From Sphingobacterium sp. (GTDB lineage Bacteria > Bacteroidota > Bacteroidia > Sphingobacteriales > Sphingobacteriaceae): a stretch of 64,000 nucleotides of DNA. Made by a program: the position numbers and the translations under genes. Location of the stretch: positions 62,001-126,000 of the forward strand of contig JAITLV010000131.1 in the NCBI GenBank assembly GCA_031277685.1, given 5' to 3'. A model generated the notes under the pieces. That model saw nothing but the letters and a program-made list of their open reading frames with translations, was not told the DNA's origin and did not search any database. Of this stretch, positions 16,513-25,087 are shown piece by piece (positions within the stretch are counted from its first letter, which is position 1; each line of letters starts with the position of its first letter).

Positions 16513-17775
16513 TTAAGCAGATTGAATCGGAGACGAATGATGCCATTTGACAATATTACCTTTATGCAACAGTCCATCGACAGTTGATATTCTTGACACA
16601 GCTTCTGCAGAACAGCTCGCATCCACCAATAGGAAACTGGCCTCATCCCCGACATTTGGCCAGATCCGATTACCCTTATCGTCCAACGGTAATTTTCCAT
16701 TGGTCGCATAGTGCAAACAACGGGAGAGATCAAATTCCGTTTCGTAGCCATACAGCTGTGCCGCGAGGTTTGCTTTTTGCAGCATGTTCCCACTGCCGAA
16801 GGTTCCCCAGTGGTCCTGTACATTGTCATTTCCGGTAAGAACCTCTACCCTTGCTTTCCGTAGTGTTGGCAATGGCATTAGCATATTACGGAAAGGAACG
16901 GAGCTGGCAATACCAACTTTGGCAGCAGCCAAGCGTTCAGCGGTATATTGCAGATCTTTTGGAGACATATATCCTAAAGCAAAAGCATGACTGATAAATG
17001 TACGTCCCTGTAACTCCGGATTCTCCAGTGCTTTATCTATTAAATAATGAATAGTTTTAACACCCGATTCACCACCTTCATGCAAATGGATATCAATTCC
17101 TTTATTGTTATCTAAAGCTAGCTGAACGGTTACATCGATCGGCTTTTCGATGCTACCATCTATACTATAAGGATCCAGACCACCTATAAAATCGACTTGA
17201 TCCCAAGCTGCAATTTCTCGCATCAGCGGCACAGAATCGGTATAATAAAGACCATGTTGTGGGAACGCAACCAATTCTGCTGCAAATGATTCTTTGACGT
17301 GATCCAGTGCCCGTAACAGATGTTCCAGAGATTTAGTACCAGAAGTTGGATCTACATTAAAATGCGTGCGTGCAAAATTAGTTCCGTAGCCCTGAAGTAA
17401 CATAATTAGTTTTTCAGCCCTTTCAACAGAGGTTTTGAGCAACTCCGGAATAATTTCCTGTTCCCGCAGGATCATATCCTTTACCGTTCTATTTTTAGGG
17501 AATACAGCTTTCCAAGGCAGACCATATAGGGTCTTATCCAAGTGAATATGCATATCCCTGAAAGCTGGTAAAGCCAGCTTTCCATTGGCATTGAAGGCCT
17601 CTATTCCTCCGGCTGACGCATTGGGCCGAATTTCCTTTATTTTTCCATCCGCTATTGTGATAGCAAAAAGTGCAGTATCAGTTCCAACAACTTGTCCTTC
17701 GCTATAAAGAAAACCTGTTTCCAATCGGACGTTTTCTAATGTATACAGTTTGTTATGCTGATTCAATTCATTCAT
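16513..17775 (-). CDS. Amidohydrolase, cytosine-deaminase-like
   Basis: A 420-residue metal-dependent hydrolase. The TIM-barrel metal motifs are visible in order: DMHIHLDKT, HLHEGG, SHAFAL and GNDNVQDHWGTFG, the last matching the CodA-type D-x-x-D motif. An N-terminal beta part (GKIKEIRPNA) and a C-terminal beta part complete the composite domain. It probably deaminates a cytosine-like or related N-heterocycle; the exact substrate is open. It lies 76 bp after an AraC regulator on the same strand, which may control it. Confidence 0.85.
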   Translation of the reverse strand: MNELNQHNKLYTLENVRLETGFLYSEGQVVGTDTALFAITIADGKIKEIRPNASAGGIEAFNANGKLALPAFRDMHIHLDKTLYGLPWKAVFPKNRTVKDMILREQEIIPELLKTSVERAEKLIMLLQGYGTNFARTHFNVDPTSGTKSLEHLLRALDHVKESFAAELVAFPQHGLYYTDSVPLMREIAAWDQVDFIGGLDPYSIDGSIEKPIDVTVQLALDNNKGIDIHLHEGGESGVKTIHYLIDKALENPELQGRTFISHAFALGYMSPKDLQYTAERLAAAKVGIASSVPFRNMLMPLPTLRKARVEVLTGNDNVQDHWGTFGSGNMLQKANLAAQLYGYETEFDLSRCLHYATNGKLPLDDKGNRIWPNVGDEASFLLVDASCSAEAVSRISTVDGLLHKGNIVKWHHSSPIQSA

Positions 17776-17851
17776 GACACGATCATTTTTTTCAAAGCTA
17801 GGTTATTTGAACCTTACTCCTTTGTAGATATTATCACAACACTTGTAAATA

Positions 17852-18703
17852 TTATGGCTGAGACTTAAACTGACTTGGGGTCATATTTGTGTGGCTCTTA
17901 AAAAACTTGCTAAAACTAGCATTGTCATAAAAACCTAAATCAAAAACAATATCCTTGACAGATTTATCCGTTATTTTCAGTAACCGCTTGGATTCTAGCA
18001 GTATCCGATCTTGAATCAATGTGGAGGCTGACACCTGGAAAACTTTGTTACTCAACACATTCAGATAATTAGCCGAAATATTCAACTTCTCAGCATAGAA
18101 AGCAACAGATCGTTCCGTTTTATACCAATTATCTATCAATTGCACAAACTTTGCTATAATTGGGTTATCCTGATATTGATCATAATCATCAAAATTATCG
18201 GCAACAATCTTACTGATAAGCAGCGCGATAACCTTCACTCTGGCGTGGATCAGTTCCCACAGAATTTCTTTCTCTTTCAAATCTGCTGAAACAGCCCGGA
18301 ATTCCTGTTCCAGGGCTGTATAACTTTGCGTGGATAACTGTATTACTAAATGCCGCAAATAATAGGATACTGGGAAACGCAATGCAGGTAGAATACTTTC
18401 AAACCACGCCCTGCTGATCATTAACTGCAGACCTTGGGTCGGATCTGTCATTGACCATTGATGCACCTGTCCCGGAAACACCAGATGCAATTGCTGTGGC
18501 CCCAAAGCAAACGTCTCAAAGTCAATACAATGAACACCAGTGGAATGCTCAAATAACAATAAAATAAAAAAATCGTGCTTGTGAGGTTCCTCTATCTCTC
18601 GATTTCCGGTTAATTCATGAAAAAGCAGATCACGGTCAGACATAACTCCGTCATAGAATTTCTGTAGATTTAATATCGGAAAATGGTCAGTAGGATGATG
18701 CAT
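17852..18703 (-). CDS. AraC-family transcriptional regulator
   Basis: About 283 residues from the ATG at 18703; an upstream TTG at 18742 would add thirteen residues and is less likely. The N-terminal half is a cupin-like sensor (HDFFILLLFEHSTGVH, FPGQVHQW). The C-terminus has the two-helix HTH: SASTLIQDRILLESKRLL then DLGFYDNASFSKFFKSHTNMTPSQF. It probably controls the downstream deaminase-like gene. Confidence 0.87.
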   Translation of the reverse strand: MHHPTDHFPILNLQKFYDGVMSDRDLLFHELTGNREIEEPHKHDFFILLLFEHSTGVHCIDFETFALGPQQLHLVFPGQVHQWSMTDPTQGLQLMISRAWFESILPALRFPVSYYLRHLVIQLSTQSYTALEQEFRAVSADLKEKEILWELIHARVKVIALLISKIVADNFDDYDQYQDNPIIAKFVQLIDNWYKTERSVAFYAEKLNISANYLNVLSNKVFQVSASTLIQDRILLESKRLLKITDKSVKDIVFDLGFYDNASFSKFFKSHTNMTPSQFKSQP

Positions 18704-18933
18704 AAACAATTTCAAATATAAATCATAAATCCTGGAAAACAAAAATGAGGCACCCGATTATAGAAATTGAATGAATTTTCTACGCATTCATATGTTTAAT
18801 GCAAAAATATAGTTACTTTGATTTCGATTATAGAAAGTCAAAGGTTGTACCAGGATAAAAAAAGCTCGGAGCACGGCGAGAAAAACAACAGAATAACTAT
18901 TTTTCAAGTGTATTTAACATATTTTTTTTCAAT

Positions 18934-19551
18934 ATGCAGATCGAAATTGATCATAATTTTTATGAAATAGTCAGCTGGAACAAAGATTATATTCAAGTTC
19001 AGGGAACAAGTTCCCCCTATCGCGTTTATGCTCCGCCCTATTATGATATTGCTTCTCTAAAGCAATATATCAAGCTCAATCCACCAGTACACAAAGGAGA
19101 AGATCAGTCCTATTCCTATCTCGATAGTCCGTATTACCTATTTAAAATACCCTACCTGGTAAAAGTATTTCCGACAGTGACTACCGCAGTCATCCAACTT
19201 AAATCAAGCAGTATATGCGTTTATCAACGAAAAAATGTAAACACATTCAAGTTACTCAAAACATGGAGCCTCGAACTGTTATACAATGAATTGATCAAGA
19301 GCGTTTCCTATTGGGAAGAGCAGTTGGACAACTATGCGATTACCAGGATTCATTTAAGCAAACGCTCCAGTTTGAATTATAAAATCAAAGGTGATGAAAT
19401 CCATTTTTCACCCCAATTGATTGATTTTGATAAAGAGCAGGTAAATCTGATTGTTTTAGCAGCATTTTGTAAATTTTCCAAAAAAAGCAGGAAAGAATCA
19501 GAAGCTATTTATAACTTGTACTTCCCAAATTGGAGGGAGTTTAATTTATAG
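18934..19551 (+). CDS. Unknown protein, possibly a degenerate YgjP-type (DUF45) metallopeptidase
   Basis: A 205-residue cytoplasmic-looking protein. Its C-terminal half follows the YgjP layout (ITRIHLSKRSS in place of the SRWGSC strand, ..IHFSPQLIDFDKEQVN.., then NLYFPNWREF at the end). The position of the HExCH zinc motif reads AAFCKF, so the metal ligands are missing. If the relation holds, the protein is catalytically dead. It is 6 bp upstream of the next gene and surely co-transcribed with it. The family call is tentative. Confidence 0.6.
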   Translation: MQIEIDHNFYEIVSWNKDYIQVQGTSSPYRVYAPPYYDIASLKQYIKLNPPVHKGEDQSYSYLDSPYYLFKIPYLVKVFPTVTTAVIQLKSSSICVYQRKNVNTFKLLKTWSLELLYNELIKSVSYWEEQLDNYAITRIHLSKRSSLNYKIKGDEIHFSPQLIDFDKEQVNLIVLAAFCKFSKKSRKESEAIYNLYFPNWREFNL

Positions 19552-19557
19552 TAACAT

Positions 19558-19920
19558 ATGGCGGAAACTACATTGCAATTCACGGTAGCTGTAGGCGACA
19601 ATTTTCAGGCGCTAATTGACGAACCAGTCCAATTTTCGAAATTACTGGGTACCGAACAGCAACAACAGATAGATAATCATGTCGTCAGTCAGCTGGAAGA
19701 TAAAGATGGGGCGCCAACCCTCACCGATTTTAGCGTCAGTAACATGACGTTTGACAGCATGAGCTCAAAAGGCTCCTTTCGTGCTCATTTTCAAATTTCC
19801 AGACAATTTTGTTGTAGCGACATTTCGTCCTGTCAGAGAGATTATATTGATTTAAACTTCACAAAAAGAGAACAAACACTCTATATTACAGGACACTATA
19901 TTTCATGGGAAATCCAGTAA
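19558..19920 (+). CDS. Hypothetical protein, 120 residues
   Basis: Not recognised. It has no signal peptide and no membrane span, and the C-terminal half looks beta-rich with a Cys cluster (CCSDISSC). It begins 6 bp after the YgjP-like gene and is followed after 60 bp by the MpaB-type oxygenase, so the three probably form one operon. Confidence 0.6.
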   Translation: MAETTLQFTVAVGDNFQALIDEPVQFSKLLGTEQQQQIDNHVVSQLEDKDGAPTLTDFSVSNMTFDSMSSKGSFRAHFQISRQFCCSDISSCQRDYIDLNFTKREQTLYITGHYISWEIQ

Positions 19921-19980
19921 ATATCTTATCGATAGCAGTATTATAGAGGCGCATTCACGTTATGCACATCCCACTCAAAA

Positions 19981-21156
19981 ATGAAAATTCCTGAACGCTA
20001 TAAAATCAATACAACCTCATTTGCTCATTATTGGACCAAAGGCGTTGGTGTCAGTCTACTTAATAAATTGAACAATAAGCCAAGTTTAACCGAAGCCGAG
20101 CAGTTTATTTCGCTATTATATCAGTGCGATAAAGCCTGTGATCAATTGGTCAGCAACCTGCATCTGAAACTTGGCTTTGCAAAAGGGCAGCAATTGATCC
20201 GTGATTATTTACAGGGTAAGACAATCGAACCTGACTACCACACAACGATTTCGGACTTCATCGATACGGTCAACCTGGAACCTGAATGGCTCGATCGACA
20301 AAAAATGCAGCCGGGAATTGCGCTCAGCCAGCGCTCGGGATTGACTGGACTCATTGTATTACGGGATTACTGCCTGATGGGTGGTTATGAATCCAGTGCA
20401 ATCAATAAACCGCTGATTTTTACGGGTGCGCTAAAAAAAGGTGCGGTAAAGCGTTTAACGGAAACTGTCACATTTTGGGTGGACATTACAGCGGATGACG
20501 CTCTCCGGAAAGGCGGTATGGGGATAGAAGCCATTCTTTTGACCCGATGTATTCATTCTTTTGCACGATTAAATATCTTGGAACATACGGATTGGAATAT
20601 CGATAAATGGGGAATTCCGCTGAATACTTGGGATATGTTAGCGACAAACTTGGGTTTTTCATTAGTTTATATCGTCGGCCTCAAGCAAATGAAATTCAAT
20701 TTATTACAAAATGAAATCGAGGGAATATTCCATCTATGGAAATATGTAGGAACTTTATTGGGCATCCCATTGGATCTTCTTCCCGATACCGAGCCGGAGG
20801 CCATAAAATCGCTCTACTATTGGACAATGACCCAAAAGGAAGGCGACCAAGACAGTATTGCACTGGCGCAGGCCTTGATGGAGGAACCCGTAAAAGCTGC
20901 ATATCCAACACGCAAACTTGGCAGAAAACTCATGCGGGAGGTTCATTTATATTATAACAACTATCTTTTGGGAGCATATTCATGTGCCTTATTGGGACTC
21001 GAAAAAACGACTATAGGTAAAATTGCTTATTTCAATATTCTCAAAAATAAAAAGGCAAATAGTCAAATCCTAAACGATGAGATCAGACAGCAACAGATAC
21101 TGAAAGGCCGAAAAGTCCATGAAGGAGTCAAACAGATTTATTTGACATATAACTAA
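19981..21156 (+). CDS. MpaB-type oxygenase (DUF2236)
   Basis: A 391-residue mostly helical protein. The core GLTGLIVLRDYCLMGGYES, RLTETVTFWVDI and GIEAILLTRCIHSFARL matches the oxygenase MpaB / DUF2236 family, which includes latex-clearing protein-type haem enzymes and the MpaB oxygenase of mycophenolic acid synthesis. Candidate metal-binding His is in RCIHSFARL; haem use here is inference. The 3' end overlaps the recR stop by four bases on the opposite strand. Confidence 0.8.
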   Translation: MKIPERYKINTTSFAHYWTKGVGVSLLNKLNNKPSLTEAEQFISLLYQCDKACDQLVSNLHLKLGFAKGQQLIRDYLQGKTIEPDYHTTISDFIDTVNLEPEWLDRQKMQPGIALSQRSGLTGLIVLRDYCLMGGYESSAINKPLIFTGALKKGAVKRLTETVTFWVDITADDALRKGGMGIEAILLTRCIHSFARLNILEHTDWNIDKWGIPLNTWDMLATNLGFSLVYIVGLKQMKFNLLQNEIEGIFHLWKYVGTLLGIPLDLLPDTEPEAIKSLYYWTMTQKEGDQDSIALAQALMEEPVKAAYPTRKLGRKLMREVHLYYNNYLLGAYSCALLGLEKTTIGKIAYFNILKNKKANSQILNDEIRQQQILKGRKVHEGVKQIYLTYN

Positions 21157-21767
21157 CCGACATTTCTTTCGTATGGCACCCTCGTCGCAATCGATCTGCC
21201 CAATGTTAGCTCATCAACGTATTCCAGCTCGCCGCCAAAGGCAATACCACGGGCAATGGTAGTAATTTTGATATCAAACTCCCGCAGCTTCCGATACAGA
21301 TAAAATATTGTTGTATCCCCTTCCATTGTTGCTGAAAGCGCAAGAATAACTTCCTCTACCCCACCACGTTGAATACGACTAAGTAAACCTTCTATTTTAA
21401 GATCAGCTGGCCCAATGCCATCCATTGGCGAAATTAGTCCGCCTAATACATGATAAACGCCCTGATAAGAATTTGTATTTTCTATGGCCATGACATCACG
21501 TGTATCCTCCACAACACAAATTAAACTTTTGTCCCGTTTGAAAGATCCACATATCTCACAGGTCGCCTGATCTGAAATATTGAAGCATTCTTGGCAATAT
21601 TGAATATCTTCTTTCAATCGGTCAATAGAGGCCGTAAAACGTGCAACTTCAGGGTCAGATTGCTTCAATAAGTGCAAGACTAGCCTTAAGGCTGTCTTTT
21701 GTCCTACACCCGGTAATTTACCAAATTCCGCAACCGCGTTCTCAAGAAGTTTAGAAGAAAAATTCAT
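21153..21767 (-). CDS. recR: Recombination mediator RecR
   Basis: Helps RecO and RecF load RecA at gaps. At 204 residues it is full length, with the helix-hairpin-helix (KLPGVGQKTALRLVLHLL), the four-Cys zinc finger (Cys58, Cys61, Cys70, Cys73), a Toprim domain (ICVVEDTRDVMAIE) and the Walker-like C-terminal strand (TIARGIAFGGELEYVDELTLGRS). Confidence 0.96.
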   Translation of the reverse strand: MNFSSKLLENAVAEFGKLPGVGQKTALRLVLHLLKQSDPEVARFTASIDRLKEDIQYCQECFNISDQATCEICGSFKRDKSLICVVEDTRDVMAIENTNSYQGVYHVLGGLISPMDGIGPADLKIEGLLSRIQRGGVEEVILALSATMEGDTTIFYLYRKLREFDIKITTIARGIAFGGELEYVDELTLGRSIATRVPYERNVG

Positions 21768-21877
21768 AATGCAAATGTAAGAATAATCGTAAAAAGTAGC
21801 TAGTTTTAAAAAAATAGCTATATTGTATTCCTTTTTGAAAAAAATGGGTTTTAAAAATTAAATGTATAACGTTATAT

Positions 21878-22588
21878 ATGGACATTACAAAAGAAGATAA
21901 AATTATCCGCGCATTTGAAAACAAAACATGGCAGGAAATTAAGGTTAAAGATTCATGGCAGATTTTTAAAGTCATGTCAGAATTTGTGGATGGATTTGAA
22001 AAGTTGGCAAAAATTGGCCCCTGTGTATCCATATTCGGTTCGGCGCGTACACCCCGTGAACACAAATATTACCAAATGGCTGTTGATATCGCCGCCCTAT
22101 TAACTGAACGTGGTTACGGTATTATCTCTGGTGGCGGCCCCGGAATTATGGAGGCGGCAAATAAAGGTGCGTACGAATCTGGCGGTAAATCTGTAGGCTT
22201 GAATATTGAATTACCATTCGAACAATTTCACAACAAATATATTGATCGGGATAAATTGCTTGAGTTCAAGTACTTTTTTGTGCGAAAAGTAATGTTTATG
22301 AAGTACTCCCAAGGCTATATCGTTATGCCCGGCGGCTTCGGAACAATGGACGAACTCTTTGAAGCAATCACATTGATTCAAACCGGTAAAATTGCCCGCT
22401 TTCCTATTGTATTAGTTGGTTCAGAATATTGGAAAGGCTTAATGGACTGGGTTCAAAATACCATGTTGACAAACAAGTATATCAGTGAAGAAGATTTGAA
22501 ACTTTTTCGCATTGTCGACACCGCTCAAGAAGCTGCTGACCATATTTTCCGCTTCTATGATAAGTATCTGCTGAAACCGAATTTCTAA
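21878..22588 (+). CDS. LOG family protein (TIGR00730-type phosphoribohydrolase)
   Basis: A 236-residue Rossmann-fold protein with both LOG signatures, GGGPGIMEAANKGA and PGGFGTMDE. Characterised members cleave cytokinin riboside monophosphate or other nucleoside monophosphates to base and ribose-5-phosphate. Substrate here is unknown. A terminator follows at 22605-22650. Confidence 0.92.
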   Translation: MDITKEDKIIRAFENKTWQEIKVKDSWQIFKVMSEFVDGFEKLAKIGPCVSIFGSARTPREHKYYQMAVDIAALLTERGYGIISGGGPGIMEAANKGAYESGGKSVGLNIELPFEQFHNKYIDRDKLLEFKYFFVRKVMFMKYSQGYIVMPGGFGTMDELFEAITLIQTGKIARFPIVLVGSEYWKGLMDWVQNTMLTNKYISEEDLKLFRIVDTAQEAADHIFRFYDKYLLKPNF

Positions 22589-22604
22589 TCGCAGTAACCT
22601 ACAT

Positions 22605-22650
22605 ATAACATAAAAGAGTGTCTAAGCAATTGGACGCTCTTTTATGTTAT
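22605..22650 (+). terminator. Terminator after the LOG gene
   Basis: Long hairpin with arms ATAACATAAAAGAG and CTCTTTTATGTTAT plus inner pairs, ending in a T-rich strand, seventeen bases after the stop codon. Confidence 0.8.
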
Positions 22651-23268
22651 ATGTGCTTTTGTGCCTTATCCAGTATACCTCGATCAGAAAAATCATGATT
22701 ACCCGCCCACGCTGCATTCTTGTCTTATACAAATATTAGCCTAAATTTTTAGATCCGCTAGAGCGCAGTACCCAAAAACAGAAAAACTCCTTTTTCTTCA
22801 GCATTCCTATTTTGGGTGATACGAACCATACAGATAAAGTACCAACTAAGTATTGATTAAGTATTGACTAAGTATCGATATAGTATTTAGAACAATATAC
22901 TTTAGAGCTGCTTTAAGTGGTCTATTAGCTTACTGAAAACAAGCAGAAGATAAAGTTTAAGCTTTTTAGAGATTATAACTATTATCTAATTACACCCATC
23001 TAAACAAAAAACACAGACCGATAAAAAAGATATCAGCGCTCAACTCCTATTTTCTTCCCTTCAAAGCTATTTTAACCGCCTTAATCACATTATTGGTTCA
23101 CGAAAAAACCAACTTAAGTAACAGCGGCTAGCGTACGCAGTACAGTAAACTGAAGCAGCTTTACAATATTAATTTTAAAATTGTAATATTCGTATTTTAG
23201 TAACTACATTTACAGTACAAATTGCATAGTCACATCATATAACCGAAGAAAACAGATTATTGTCTCAG
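22651..23268. other. Long intergenic region before the ECF sigma gene
   Basis: No gene in about 620 bases. It contains near-tandem 11-base repeats of the form AAGTATTGATT (22847-22885) and inverted repeat TTACAAT/ATTGTAA (23161-23167 and 23180-23186) close to the sigma gene. The segment TAACTACATTT near 23200 is a weak -7-like element. The repeats could be regulator sites of the Sus locus. Confidence 0.45.
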
Positions 23269-23826
23269 ATGAAAGATATTGGGATCCATTCAGATGAAGA
23301 GTTGATTATATTGATTCAACAGGACGATAATATAGCTTTTGAAGCGCTATATGAGCGCTACTGGAAAAAACTCTACTATCAAGCTGCCCGAAAAACAGAT
23401 TCGCTTGAGGACGCACAGGAAATCGTACAAAATATTTTCACCTCGATCTGGTTACGAAGAAAGCAGCTGCATATCGAAAGTACTGTATCCTCTTATTTGG
23501 CTGTTGCTGTTAAATATAAAGTGTTCAAGTATCTGGCACAACGATATAAAAGAGAAGTTTTTGATCATGACAATGACTGGGTGGATTTCGACAATTCTAC
23601 CGAAGATTGGCTTCGATTTGAAGAATTGCGCATCCGGTTAGAACAACTTGTCTCAGCGCTTCCCGAAAAATGCCAGCTGATCTTCAAACTGTCGCGTGAA
23701 CAAGGTTTGACGTACAAGCAAATTGCCGAGGAATTAGACATCTCTGTCAAGACTGTAGAAACTCAACTAAGCCGGGCCCTAAAAAAAATACGCGCTGGTA
23801 TTCAGCGCTTTTTAATTACTTTGTGA
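23269..23826 (+). CDS. ECF RNA polymerase sigma factor of the Sus locus
   Basis: A 185-residue sigma-70 family protein. Region 2 is seen in AFEALYERYWKKLYYQAARK and DAQEIVQNIFTSIW; region 4 in LPEKCQLIFKLSREQGLTYKQIAEELDISVKTVETQLSRAL. The ATG at 23269 is preferred over a TTG at 23260. This is the Bacteroidota ECF type that is controlled by a FecR anti-sigma factor. Its partner follows at 23893, and the target operon is presumably the SusC/SusD pair next door. Confidence 0.93.
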   Translation: MKDIGIHSDEELIILIQQDDNIAFEALYERYWKKLYYQAARKTDSLEDAQEIVQNIFTSIWLRRKQLHIESTVSSYLAVAVKYKVFKYLAQRYKREVFDHDNDWVDFDNSTEDWLRFEELRIRLEQLVSALPEKCQLIFKLSREQGLTYKQIAEELDISVKTVETQLSRALKKIRAGIQRFLITL

Positions 23827-23892
23827 TTTTTTTCATCCCTCTGTCAGGGTATTTTCTTATTTCGGGGACTCTATAGAAAATAACCCCTAAAT

Positions 23893-25032
23893 ATGGTTGA
23901 TAACAATCAATTTCGAATCAGGCAATTAGCCTATAAATGGCTGCAGGGCACATGTACTGCAGAAGAAGAGGCTTATTTGCAACAGTGGTATAAAGAAAAT
24001 AATGAAGCACCTTTACTTATTCCGGAGGAAATTGCAACGAGTGAACAGCAACTTAAGGAACTCCTTTTTTCCAATATCAAACAAGAAATAGAAAATTCCA
24101 AAGTAAGACGAATTTCCAAATGGCACAAATTAGCTGGAATTGCCGCTGCCGTAGTACTCCTATTTGGACTTCCACTCTATCTTGTACAACGTACAGACTA
24201 TGAGCAGAAACAACTCATCACTAAAGTTCAGCAAGAAGTTCATCCGGGAACAAAATCAGCACTATTGACACTCGCAGATGGCACCAAAATCGACCTCTCG
24301 GATAATGGGCCGCATATTCTCCATCAAGATACGAGAGTAAAAATCACTACAACTGCTGCAGGTACAGTTCAATATCAGTTTACAGCCACTAAAAACAATG
24401 TTGGCAACAGAACAAACACAATACAAACTCCCATTGGCACCGAATATAGTATTATTCTCGCCGACGGTACTAAAGTATGGTTAAATGCCGGATCTTCGTT
24501 ACGTTTTCCTGAAACGTTCGACACAGACGACCGGGAAGTAAAATTATCGGGGGAAGCTTATTTCGAAGTGACACCTGATAAAAAGAGACCGTTTTACGTT
24601 AACGCTGATCAACAGGTCATTCGGGTATTCGGTACACATTTTAATGTTCAATCTTATCCCAACGAAAACCATAAGACAACCTTAGTCGAAGGATCAGTAC
24701 AAGTCACGCAGTTTGGACAATCCAGAATGTTAAAACCAGGTCAGGCCGCATGGAATGCAAACAACAAGTTAATCGTTCAAAACGTCAATGTAGCGGAAGC
24801 TATTGCCTGGAAAAATGGCTTCTTCTATTTCGAATCTACACCAATCAAAGAAGCCCTAACCGCTATAAAACGTTGGTATAACGTAGATATTATCTATAAA
24901 GGAACAAATGAAAAACGAGAATTGACCGGAAAAATAAAACGAAACTCTACAGCACAACAACTCATCGAAACACTCAATTTTCTCGATATCAAATGCCAAT
25001 TGAAAAACAACAAAATAGAAGTAGAACTCTAA
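23893..25032 (+). CDS. FecR-type anti-sigma factor
   Basis: A 379-residue protein with a cytoplasmic N-terminal sigma-binding part (about 1-80), one membrane span (GIAAAVVLLFGLPLYLV, about 85-105) and a periplasmic FecR domain (IQTPIGTEYSIILADGTKVWLNAGS) followed by the C-terminal DUF4974 part (TPIKEALTAIKRWYNVDI). It is expected to pass the signal from the SusC STN domain to the ECF sigma factor. Confidence 0.94.
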   Translation: MVDNNQFRIRQLAYKWLQGTCTAEEEAYLQQWYKENNEAPLLIPEEIATSEQQLKELLFSNIKQEIENSKVRRISKWHKLAGIAAAVVLLFGLPLYLVQRTDYEQKQLITKVQQEVHPGTKSALLTLADGTKIDLSDNGPHILHQDTRVKITTTAAGTVQYQFTATKNNVGNRTNTIQTPIGTEYSIILADGTKVWLNAGSSLRFPETFDTDDREVKLSGEAYFEVTPDKKRPFYVNADQQVIRVFGTHFNVQSYPNENHKTTLVEGSVQVTQFGQSRMLKPGQAAWNANNKLIVQNVNVAEAIAWKNGFFYFESTPIKEALTAIKRWYNVDIIYKGTNEKRELTGKIKRNSTAQQLIETLNFLDIKCQLKNNKIEVEL

Positions 25033-25087
25033 TGTTTAATCACGCTAAAGTATAACGATATATCACAAACATTTACCCAACTAAATT

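Noticed and set aside
22847..22885. CRISPR-like array
   Set aside because: The repeats are about eleven bases with no spacers of constant length and no cas genes nearby.
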